Shown: positions 1-5,272 of the stretch, piece after piece
How the letters are laid out: each line of letters starts with the position of its first letter
How positions within the stretch are numbered: the first letter of the stretch is position 1
DNA from: Anaerolineae bacterium
GTDB lineage: Bacteria > Chloroflexota > Anaerolineae > 4572-78 > NAK82
Length of the DNA: 8,040 nt
Direction of reading: 5' to 3'
Assembly: GCA_030598425.1 (NCBI GenBank)
Contig: JAUVPY010000099.1
Span: forward strand, 1-8,040
Position numbers and translations under genes: made by a program
Notes under the pieces: generated by a model
Databases searched by the model: none
Told to the model about the DNA's origin: nothing
The model's input: only the letters and a program-made list of their open reading frames with translations

Positions 1-565
1 CGATGATGAACGAATTGAACATTGTGGCTCTTGCAGTACAAGGCAGTTCCTCCGCTTTGCCGGTCAGGCTCTCGGTGTACCTGGCCACTGCCTCCTCATC
101 CATCATATCGATGGCGTACAGGTCCATTGAGGTGATGGCCATTCGCCCGTCCAGGTAGAAGAGGGTGTCCATACTGTTCTGAACTTGAGCCCAGATTGAC
201 CGGCGTACATCGAGACTGTCCACAGCGGAGATGACGATCTCGCCCAGGGGTTGGTCTGTGTAGCGTTCGTTAACCGGCGTGATCGCAATGTCGGCCAGGT
301 CGTGGACCAGGTGGAAGAGAGCTGTGGCCTTGCCCCACTCCATCGTGTCTTGATCGCCGACCCAGATGGGCAGCAACTGGTTAGGCAGGTTGTGCTCCTC
401 AATCGTGTCGAAGTCGTAGACGGTGATGTTCTCGAAGCCGGTTTTGGCCAGGGCGACCACCGTGGCCGCCCCGATCCCCCCGGCGCCGATCACGGTAATG
501 GATTTGTCCCGAAACTGGAAGGGGTCGGCGATGTCCAGTTGTCGAAGGAAGTAAGTCGAGTCCAT
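1..565 (-). CDS. ThiF/HesA/MoeB (E1-like) family adenylyltransferase, C-terminus cut by window edge
   Basis: E1-like enzymes use ATP to adenylate the C-terminus of a ubiquitin-like or sulfur-carrier protein; no carrier is visible here. The 188 visible codons run off the left edge. An N-terminal Arg-Gln pair (R8, Q9) sits where the family has its RxxRQ element. A Rossmann loop GAGGIG lies at 27-32, the acidic D51-x-D53 with N59 and Q63 follows the D.D.VE..N...Q pattern, and K79 matches the conserved Lys. AVDSLDVRR at 114-122 is the typical switch segment, and PCTAR (175-179) resembles the family's later cysteine region. The usual Arg just before Q63 is Asn. No CxxC zinc motif is visible, but the rest of the protein is missing. 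I chose the ATG at 565 because GGAG lies 8 nt upstream; an in-frame ATG at 571 is only 2 nt from it. A decayed relative lies at 2930-3101. Family assignment is firm; substrate and pathway (thiamine, molybdopterin, peptide modification or conjugation) are unknown. Confidence 0.88.
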   Translation of the reverse strand, partial: MDSTYFLRQLDIADPFQFRDKSITVIGAGGIGAATVVALAKTGFENITVYDFDTIEEHNLPNQLLPIWVGDQDTMEWGKATALFHLVHDLADIAITPVNERYTDQPLGEIVISAVDSLDVRRSIWAQVQNSMDTLFYLDGRMAITSMDLYAIDMMDEEAVARYTESLTGKAEELPCTARATMFNSFII

Positions 566-871
566 TATCATTGCTCCTTTTGAAAACGAAGATAGTGGTA
601 TTGCCTCCCCGATTGCGAAAGTCACTTAGGCAGCTTCATCGTGTATATGAGACTATCCCGTCGATACGTTGCCAGGGGATGCGGACCGTCTGGCGGACCT
701 CGTCGCGGGTGAGGCCAGCTCGCCCAGAGGAGGAGTTCGTGATCGTCGAGAGGGTTCATGGTGACATCGCCTTATTGAAGCGGAGAGTATGGGGAATTTG
801 CCTAGTTGAAAGGGCTAAACGGGTCTTACGTTCAGGCATAGAAAGGGATAAAGCTAAAGCTAGATTGGGGA
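566..871. other. Intergenic stretch between divergent genes, no convincing gene
   Basis: This spacer separates the leftward ThiF-like gene from the rightward promoter. On the minus strand a 45-codon ORF (759 to 622, starting MNPLDDHELLLWA) has only a weak upstream AAGG. Another minus frame contains a protein-like run (LTRDEVRQTVRIPWQRIDG) that ends in a TGA near 650, and switching frame near 715 joins the two. This could be the remnant of a small gene that once preceded the ThiF-like gene, as in the decayed cassette at 3104-3465, but the two sets of peptides show no obvious similarity. A + strand frame starting with TTG at 571 has no ribosome binding site and overlaps the opposing gene's start. 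I see no clear promoter for the ThiF-like gene. Confidence 0.4.
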
Positions 872-900
872 TTGAGTTCGGGGGATAGTTATGCTATACT
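872..900 (+). promoter_or_regulatory. Sigma-70-type promoter with extended -10
   Basis: TTGAGT (872-877) and TATACT (895-900) are separated by exactly 17 nt, and the -10 box is preceded by TGC, giving an extended -10. Transcription would start near 907 and produce a leader of about 135 nt ahead of the nitronate monooxygenase-family gene. The same TGCTATACT string occurs in the promoter of the tRNA-Lys gene in this window, which supports both calls. Confidence 0.72.
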
Positions 901-1009
901 GAACACAACGGAAACCGCGAGGGGCATTCTGCGGACCAAGCGAGTGTGTCAACCCTCCTGATGTCCTTAGTAGGGCTACTCACCGACAACTGACCCACTC
1001 AAAATCGAC

Positions 1010-1033
1010 AGGAGTGAAGGCGCCCACCGCGCC
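1010..1033 (+). promoter_or_regulatory. Distant Shine-Dalgarno followed by a GC hairpin
   Basis: AGGAG (1010-1014) is the only good ribosome binding sequence ahead of the ATG at 1042, but it lies 27 nt upstream. The gap contains a perfect 5-bp stem, GGCGC (1019-1023) with GCGCC (1029-1033), closing a 5-nt loop. If the hairpin forms, it removes 15 nt and brings the effective spacing to about 12 nt. The frame beginning GTG at 1014 is not the gene's frame, and the gene's own frame has a TGA at 1015-1017, so no earlier start is possible. A functional role for the hairpin is inference. Confidence 0.45.
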
Positions 1034-1041
1034 GAAATCTT

Positions 1042-2469
1042 ATGAAACTACCAAAGATTATTCAAGGGGGAATGGGCGTTGCCATCTCCGACTGGAACCT
1101 GGCCAGAGCGGTGTCAATGAAGGGACATTTGGGGGTCGTTTCGGGGACAGGGATCGCCCTGATCATGATTTCGCGATTGATGGGTGGGGATACAGGGGGC
1201 CATATGCGCCGGGCGTTAGGCCATTTTCCCTTTCAAGAGCCGGTCCGGAGTATTTTGGATGAATATTATGTCCCCGAACCAAAAACCCCACAGCCGCCTT
1301 ACAAACGCGCGCCGATGTGGACCTTCAACCCACCTAAAGCGCTCGATGAGCTGACCGTCGTTGCCAACTTCGTCGAGGTATTTCTAGCGAAGGAGGGGCA
1401 TCAGAACGCGGTGGGGCTCAACCTGTTGGAGAAGGTACAGATGCCGACGATGGCCTCTCTTTACGGGGCGATGCTGGCGGGGGTGAATTTCGTGATCATG
1501 GGAGCCGGCATCCCGGTGCAAATTCCTGGCATCCTCGACAAGCTGGCCGACCACCGCGCGGTCAGTTACCGGCTCGATATGCAGGAGGCTGTCGGGGAGG
1601 ATGATTATCGCCTTCACTTTGATCCGCAAACGATCTTCCCCGGCGTCGTGGAAAAGGTAGGCCGATTGACCCGCCCTTATTTTCTGCCGATCATCTCCTC
1701 GGTGGTGCTGGCGAAGGCCCTGATCAAACGGGTAACGGGCAAGATAGACGGCTTTGTCATCGAAGCGCCCACGGCTGGCGGGCACAATGCTCCCCCCAGG
1801 GGACCGCTGCGCCTGGATGAAGGGGGCGAACCGATCTACGGGGAGAAAGATGTGGTAGACTTAAACAAAATCAAACAGCTTGGTCTGCCCTTTTGGCTGG
1901 CCGGCGGCTACGACAGCCCAGATAAACTGCGGCAAGCACTAGATGCCGGCGCGGCCGGTATCCAGGTAGGCACCGCTTTTGGCTATTGCACCGAATCGGC
2001 CATGGATGAAACACTCAAAAGCCGCATCATCCGAAAAGTCCTCGAGCAAGAGATAAAGGTGCGCACCGATCCCCTTGTCTCCCCCACCGGCTACCCTTTC
2101 AAGGTGGTCCAACTGGAAGGAACCCTGTCAGAGCCAGAGATTTACCAGAACCGGGTCCGGCTGTGCGATATTGGTATGCTGCGACAGCTCTACAAGCGAG
2201 CGGATGGGAAGGTGGGGCTCCGCTGTCCGGCCGAACCGGTAGAGCAATACCCGGCAAAAGGGGGAAAACTGGAGGACATAGCCGAAAAAATCTGTCTGTG
2301 CAACAATCTATCCGCCACTGCGGGCTACCCTCAGCATCGAAAAGACGGCTACGTCGAACCACCGATAGTCACTGCCGGAGACGGGCTCGCAGCCATCGGC
2401 AAATGTATCAAACCGGGCCATCACAGCTATACAGTCCAAGATGTGCTTGACTATCTGGCCGGCAGCTAA
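1042..2469 (+). CDS. NAD(P)H-dependent flavin oxidoreductase, nitronate monooxygenase (2-nitropropane dioxygenase) family
   Basis: This is a TIM-barrel FMN enzyme of 475 residues. Family members oxidise alkyl nitronates or act as enoyl reductases (FabK, PfaD); the real substrate here is not known. The protein opens directly with the barrel motif IIQGGMG (6-12). The family's His motif AGGH is at 245-248. The FMN phosphate-binding region comprises AGG (287-289) and GIQVGTAF (306-313). It is longer than classical nitronate monooxygenases (about 330-350 residues). The additional C-terminal part carries C395 and a C-L-C-N motif (418-421), which fits a long subfamily that may bind metal or have redox cysteines; that is inference. 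The ATG at 1042 is forced by an in-frame TGA at 1015. A strong promoter lies at 872-900 and the gene appears to be transcribed alone. No clear T-rich terminator follows; only a weak stem TTTCTA/TAGAAA at 2494-2516 is present. Confidence 0.9.
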   Translation: MKLPKIIQGGMGVAISDWNLARAVSMKGHLGVVSGTGIALIMISRLMGGDTGGHMRRALGHFPFQEPVRSILDEYYVPEPKTPQPPYKRAPMWTFNPPKALDELTVVANFVEVFLAKEGHQNAVGLNLLEKVQMPTMASLYGAMLAGVNFVIMGAGIPVQIPGILDKLADHRAVSYRLDMQEAVGEDDYRLHFDPQTIFPGVVEKVGRLTRPYFLPIISSVVLAKALIKRVTGKIDGFVIEAPTAGGHNAPPRGPLRLDEGGEPIYGEKDVVDLNKIKQLGLPFWLAGGYDSPDKLRQALDAGAAGIQVGTAFGYCTESAMDETLKSRIIRKVLEQEIKVRTDPLVSPTGYPFKVVQLEGTLSEPEIYQNRVRLCDIGMLRQLYKRADGKVGLRCPAEPVEQYPAKGGKLEDIAEKICLCNNLSATAGYPQHRKDGYVEPPIVTAGDGLAAIGKCIKPGHHSYTVQDVLDYLAGS

Positions 2470-2662
2470 TGATTGGTATGCTTCAAACCGTTATTTCTAC
2501 CTATGTGACATAGAAAACGCCCAGAGAATTATTGAACCCAACAAGTTCATCGATAGAGAAGAACAATAACAAGTTCCAAATTAGAAACCTGCAAAGAGAA
2601 TTGCCAGCTAACAAGCTATTCCACCGGACAGCCCAAGCCCGCCTTTTTGTTGCGGTTGTGTT

Positions 2663-2714
2663 GCCAGCAAAGTTGGTTTTGCTGTGAGACTACTTACGCC
2701 AGCAAACTTGGTTT
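2663..2714. repeat. 17-bp direct repeat, two copies
   Basis: GCCAGCAAAGTTGGTTT at 2663-2679 recurs at 2698-2714 with one mismatch (C for G in the middle), a 35-bp spacing. The first copy also forms a 7-bp hairpin, CAGCAAA (2665-2671) with TTTGCTG (2678-2684). Only two copies are seen and no protein is encoded. Confidence 0.6.
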
Positions 2715-2791
2715 CATCTTCAGGTAGTGTCATATATTGTAGGTAGCCTTCAATTGGGGTAGTCTTCGTGCCGCCGGTGAATAGCGGTCGT

Positions 2792-2861
2792 TACTGGAAA
2801 ACCTGCCAGCGAGACCGGCTAGGAGGCGTCGCCGACCTCCACCGGCAGGCCCTTTCCAGTA
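2792..2861. repeat. 70-nt imperfect palindrome (nested hairpin)
   Basis: The outer arms TACTGGAAA (2792-2800) and TTTCCAGTA (2853-2861) are perfectly complementary. Inside them CCTGCC (2802-2807) pairs with GGCAGG (2844-2849), and GGAGG (2822-2826) pairs with CCTCC (2836-2840) around a 9-nt loop. This gives a long interrupted stem in either strand. No T-run follows, so it is not an ordinary terminator. It could be a dispersed palindromic repeat, a structured RNA, or the footprint of an element. Confidence 0.6.
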
Positions 2862-2929
2862 TCGCCTGTGCCTGCCCTGTCCGGGCCAGAGCGGGGGGTC
2901 CAAGCGCAGGCGGGACTACGCCCCTACCG

Positions 2930-3101
2930 GGACTTCGTTGCAATTCCACAATGTCGCACGCCTAGAACCCCCCGACCAGCAAGGCCAGCCATTGCTTGGT
3001 CCCTTTGCATAGGTCAAGCCGCCGATCACAGTGGTCGGCGTGTCCTTGAACTTGCTGGGATCGGCGATGCCGAATTGTTGCAGGGGCATTGCTTGGTCCA
3101 T
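2930..3101 (-). pseudogene. Truncated, frameshifted ThiF/E1-like gene remnant
   Basis: The ATG at 3101 has a good ribosome binding site (AGAGG, 7 nt upstream). The first 27 residues match the intact ThiF-like protein of this window at 14 positions, including M-D, IADP, F-x-D and TVIG. After GG at 28 the frame breaks. The next recognisable stretch, TKQWLALLVGGF, lies in another frame (3000 down to 2965), ends at a TAG (2964-2962), and is followed by ACDIVELQ. This mirrors the helix and second strand that follow the GxGGxG loop in E1 enzymes. The nucleotide loop, the D-x-D element and everything downstream are lost. It is the last gene of a decayed three-gene minus-strand cassette. Confidence 0.65.
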
Positions 3102-3103
3102 TC

Positions 3104-3284
3104 TTATTCCTCTCCTGATTGTTGATGGTAACGATCAATCACGATCGCCATTGCCACATCCGGGCTGGCGCTGCTGGCCCGGATCTCTTCCCCGTCGTCC
3201 ACGATAGCTTCCCAGCGTCCGGGATTGCCAGCGCAACGTGGATGGTTTATCGATCTTCTCGATGGCGCTTCCTTTAAGTGTCAT
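3104..3284 (-). pseudogene. Frameshifted small gene (about 60 codons) upstream of the ThiF-like remnant
   Basis: A start at 3284 gives MTLKGSAIEKIDKPSTLRW. A coding-like run in the neighbouring frame (GRWEAIVDDGEEIRASSA, then PDVAMAIVIDRYHQQSGEE) reaches a TAA at 3106-3104. The distance from ATG to TAA is 181 nt, one more than a multiple of three, as expected for a single-base frameshift. The TAA sits between the Shine-Dalgarno and ATG of the following ThiF-like remnant, and the start overlaps the end of the preceding fragment by 11 nt, so the three were translationally coupled. I do not recognise the product. Its position beside an E1-like gene makes a partner or substrate role possible, but it lacks a C-terminal GG. 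Confidence 0.5.
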
Positions 3285-3465
3285 ATCCTTCCGGGAATGC
3301 CAGAACGTACTTCTGGATACACTCGCGTATTGCGTATTCGGGGGAGGTCCCCTCTCCGACGAATGAGCGGCTGACAAACTGGATGCACTGTTGCAGTGAG
3401 CCGAGCTGGTTGCAGTAGCGTTGCAGTAACAAGACAGAGGGCCTCCGAAAATGGAGGCCCTCTGT
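3274..3465 (-). pseudogene. C-terminal fragment of an unknown protein, first in the decayed cassette
   Basis: This minus-strand frame reads through QRYCNQLGSLQQCIQFVSRS and GTSPEYAIRECIQKYVLAFP to a TAA at 3276-3274. It looks like real, mostly helical protein with three cysteines. The frame is open back to 3465, but its upstream part passes through the perfect hairpin at 3432-3467, and no ATG is available; a TTG at 3432 is the only plausible start and lacks a convincing ribosome binding site. The N-terminal part therefore appears lost, with the break at or near the hairpin. No family is recognised. Confidence 0.45.
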
Positions 3466-3467
3466 CT
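3432..3467. terminator. 15-bp perfect hairpin, probable bidirectional terminator
   Basis: AGACAGAGGGCCTCC (3432-3446) pairs perfectly with 3453-3467 around a 6-nt loop GAAAAT. On the + strand it is followed by ATGTTTTC, on the minus strand by TGTTAC, so the T-runs are modest on both sides. It lies beyond the 3' end of the minus-strand tRNA-Lys gene and before the decayed cassette, where it would stop tRNA read-through. A dispersed palindromic repeat is the alternative. Confidence 0.6.
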
Positions 3468-3484
3468 ATGTTTTCACTAGGATT

Positions 3485-3505
3485 AAGTGGGGTTTAACCC
3501 CACTT
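3485..3505 (-). terminator. Hairpin immediately downstream of tRNA-Lys
   Basis: AAGTGGGGT (3485-3493) and ACCCCACTT (3497-3505) form a perfect palindrome, 6 nt beyond the tRNA 3' end in the minus direction. No T-run follows on the minus strand (AATCCTAG), so it may act in 3'-end processing or together with the larger hairpin at 3432-3467 rather than as an intrinsic terminator on its own. Confidence 0.45.
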
Positions 3506-3511
3506 TTGAGG

Positions 3512-3584
<73 letters not shown>

Positions 3585-3602
3585 AAGAAATGTACGTAAA
3601 GA

Positions 3603-3632
3603 AGTATAGCACGATTCCTCGCAGTTCGTCAA
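3603..3632 (-). promoter_or_regulatory. Promoter of tRNA-Lys
   Basis: On the minus strand TTGACG (3632-3627) and TATACT (3608-3603) are 18 nt apart, with TGC directly before the -10 box. The predicted start near 3596 leaves about 12 nt of 5' leader for RNase P to remove. The MITE-like element begins 12 bp upstream of the -35 box. Confidence 0.75.
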
Positions 3633-3643
3633 ATTCAAAGAAG

Positions 3644-3897
3644 ATCACGAATGACACGAATGTACGAATGACACGAATATTCTTTCTAAATTGACAGTTT
3701 TGGCAATGTCAGGTTTCACGGCTGGCTTATTGTTTGCTCACCAGTGGCACTTGCAACGCCGTTGCAAGTGCCGGTGTAGTCAGATCCCAACTTCTAGCAG
3801 CGGGATGACGCTAGTAACGAGGATCTGGCGATCCTCCTTGAGCGGTCCTTATCATAAAGAACATTTGTGACATTCGTTTATTCGTGTCATTCGTGAT
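3644..3897. mobile_element. MITE-like 254-bp non-coding element with 42-bp terminal inverted repeats
   Basis: The left arm 3644-3685 begins ATCACGAATGACACGAAT. The right arm 3856-3897 is its reverse complement, with 37 of 42 positions matching by my count. Within the left arm ACGAATGACACGAAT occurs twice with a 17-bp period. The interior (3686-3855) encodes no protein and contains a 12-bp perfect hairpin at 3746-3772 and two mutually exclusive stems at 3781-3836. No transposase is present, so mobilisation would have to come from elsewhere. I could not define a target-site duplication with certainty. The alternative is a dispersed structured RNA or repeat family that is not transposed. Confidence 0.55.
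3739..3776. repeat. Strong hairpin inside the MITE-like element
   Basis: GGCACTTGCAAC (3746-3757) pairs perfectly with GTTGCAAGTGCC (3761-3772) around a 3-nt loop. The stem continues with CACC (3739-3742) and GGTG (3773-3776) across a 3-nt bulge. It is not followed by T residues on either strand. Confidence 0.65.
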
Positions 3898-3932
3898 AGA
3901 TCATCCAACTGCGGTTCTGAGGGCATTAGCTC

Positions 3933-3961
3933 TTGCGCGGGGGCTATGTTTTTGCTTAATC
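3933..3961 (+). promoter_or_regulatory. Possible weak promoter for the ftsA-like cluster
   Basis: TTGCGC (3933-3938) and TTAATC (3956-3961) are 17 nt apart, with TG one base before the -10 box. The match to consensus is poor. Its position, about 20 nt ahead of the Shine-Dalgarno of the first gene and just outside the MITE-like element, is the main support. Confidence 0.3.
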
Positions 3962-3987
3962 ACCCCAGGCGCGTAAAATAGGAGGTG

Positions 3988-5259
3988 ATGCGAAGGCTAC
4001 TCGACGCGGTGGTCCGTCTCAGGTCCCGTCCTCTCCCGGAGGGCACGAGCACGCGGCCCAGGCACTTCAGCCTGGTCGATTTCGGCACCGACACGGTCAA
4101 GGCGGTGGTGGTGCGTAAAGTACGCGGCGGTGCGCGGGTGTTGGGCTGCGGCTTTGCCCCGGCGGAGGGCCACGACCTGGGCGGCGGGCGGGCCGAGGTG
4201 GTCGCCCTGACCGCGGCCGCCGAAGGCGCGTTGGAGGCCGCCGAGGACCAGACGGAGACGCTGGGGCCAAGCAAGGTGGTGCCCGACGAGGCGCTCTTCT
4301 GCATCCCGGCCCGGCTGACGCGCGGCGAGTGCTTCACGGTGCGCCAGACGCGCGCCGATCCGAAGACGCCCATCGAAGCCCGAGAGATGAAGAGCGCGTG
4401 GGAGCGGGTGGAGCGGCTGGCCCGCGAGCGACTGCCCCTGTTGGGCGACGACGACGGAAGCTGGAAACCGCTGGCGCTCACCCCCGGGGCGAAAACGGTG
4501 GACGGTCACCAGGTCAGCGACCCGGTGGGATTAAAAGGGTCGGAGATCTCGCTGTCCGCCTTCGGGGTGGCCGTGTGGCCGTCGGCGTTGCGGGCGGCCG
4601 AGGCGGTCGCCGAGCGGCTGGAGCTGGGGCTGGTGGACGTGATCGCGGCCCCCCAATCGTTGGCCGGCGTCGTGCCCCAGCGCGAGGCGATCCTGCTGGA
4701 CGTCGGCGCCGAGGGGACGTGCCTGCACTTGATACAACACGACGCCCTGCTTGCCACGTCCTGGTGGCCGCAGGGAGGTAGGTACTTCACAAAGCATATG
4801 GCGGGCGCTTTCCGGTGCTCGCTGGACGAGGCTGAGGCGCTGAAGCGCGCCTACGCCGACGGCGCCCTTTCGGAGGGGGATCGCGTCCTGGTCGCCCGCT
4901 CTTTGGTCGAGCCGGTGGCCGCCTGGCGCGAGGCGTTGACCGCCAGGTTGGGCCGGATGGCGGGCGAGGAGTCGGCGCGCCCTCCGGCCGACGAGCTGCT
5001 GAAGGCCAGCCACGCCGGTTCGCTGCCGGGTCGCCTGTATCTCACCGGCGGGGGGAGCCTGCTGCCCGACCTGGCGGGGGCTTTGGGTGCGTTGGAGACC
5101 ATGTCGGGCCTGAGCTTCCGCCGGTCATTGGAAATCGAAGCACTGGGTCCCAGGCTTGGCGCCCGGACACCGGGTCAACCGGCCCTGCTGGATGTGCCTC
5201 CGCATCCCCTGAGCGACCTGCTGGCGCCCGCGATAAGCCTGGCGACTTGCCTGGAGTGA
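3988..5259 (+). CDS. FtsA/PilM-like actin-fold ATPase
   Basis: This 423-residue cytoplasmic protein has the actin-type nucleotide-binding motifs in order: phosphate-1 LVDFGTDTVKAVV (29-41), phosphate-2 AILLDVGAEGTCLHLI (234-249) and the adenosine motif LYLTGGGSLLPDL (350-362). GGRYFTKHMAG (263-273), followed by a helix with AEALKRAYA (282-290), is the signature seen in FtsA and PilM. Such proteins polymerise or act as ATP-switched membrane adaptors in division or type IV pilus assembly. No membrane-binding C-terminal amphipathic helix is evident. A near-perfect AGGAGGTGAT (3980-3989) overlaps the chosen ATG, leaving only 2 nt from AGGAGG to ATG. GTG at 3985 (inside the Shine-Dalgarno) and GTG at 4009 (23 nt beyond) are alternatives, so the start is uncertain by a few residues. 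The next gene begins 13 nt downstream and encodes a bitopic membrane protein, recalling the PilM-PilN pairing. Fold confident; function not. Confidence 0.8.
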   Translation: MRRLLDAVVRLRSRPLPEGTSTRPRHFSLVDFGTDTVKAVVVRKVRGGARVLGCGFAPAEGHDLGGGRAEVVALTAAAEGALEAAEDQTETLGPSKVVPDEALFCIPARLTRGECFTVRQTRADPKTPIEAREMKSAWERVERLARERLPLLGDDDGSWKPLALTPGAKTVDGHQVSDPVGLKGSEISLSAFGVAVWPSALRAAEAVAERLELGLVDVIAAPQSLAGVVPQREAILLDVGAEGTCLHLIQHDALLATSWWPQGGRYFTKHMAGAFRCSLDEAEALKRAYADGALSEGDRVLVARSLVEPVAAWREALTARLGRMAGEESARPPADELLKASHAGSLPGRLYLTGGGSLLPDLAGALGALETMSGLSFRRSLEIEALGPRLGARTPGQPALLDVPPHPLSDLLAPAISLATCLE

Positions 5260-5272
5260 TACATACCCGACC

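Larger units (their letters stand above)
2470..2915. other. Non-coding, relatively AT-rich spacer with repeats
   Basis: No reading frame here looks coding. The first 250 bases are more AT-rich than the flanking genes. The stretch holds a short direct repeat (2663-2714) and a 70-nt imperfect palindrome (2792-2861), listed separately. Beyond those, 2862-2915 is GC-rich with several GGGAC/CCCC runs but no ORF that I trust. It merges on the right into the decayed minus-strand cassette. Confidence 0.6.

Noticed and set aside
571..888. Rightward 105-codon ORF
   Set aside because: TTG start without ribosome binding site, overlaps the start of the leftward ThiF-like gene and runs into a strong promoter; composition not protein-like.
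1014..1262. 82-codon ORF starting GTG next to AGGAG
   Set aside because: Although it has the better-placed Shine-Dalgarno, it lies out of frame within the N-terminal barrel of the nitronate monooxygenase-family gene and encodes no recognisable protein.
2494..2516. Terminator after the nitronate monooxygenase-family gene
   Set aside because: The TTTCTA/TAGAAA stem is weak, AT-rich and has no following T-run.
3644..3690. Short CRISPR-like repeat (ACGAATGACACGAAT twice)
   Set aside because: Only two copies with a 2-nt gap and no spacers; they are part of one end of an inverted-repeat element.
3960..4509. Minus-strand ORFs of 170-173 codons
   Set aside because: Antisense shadows of the actin-fold ATPase gene; the + strand shows the phosphate-1 motif in this span.
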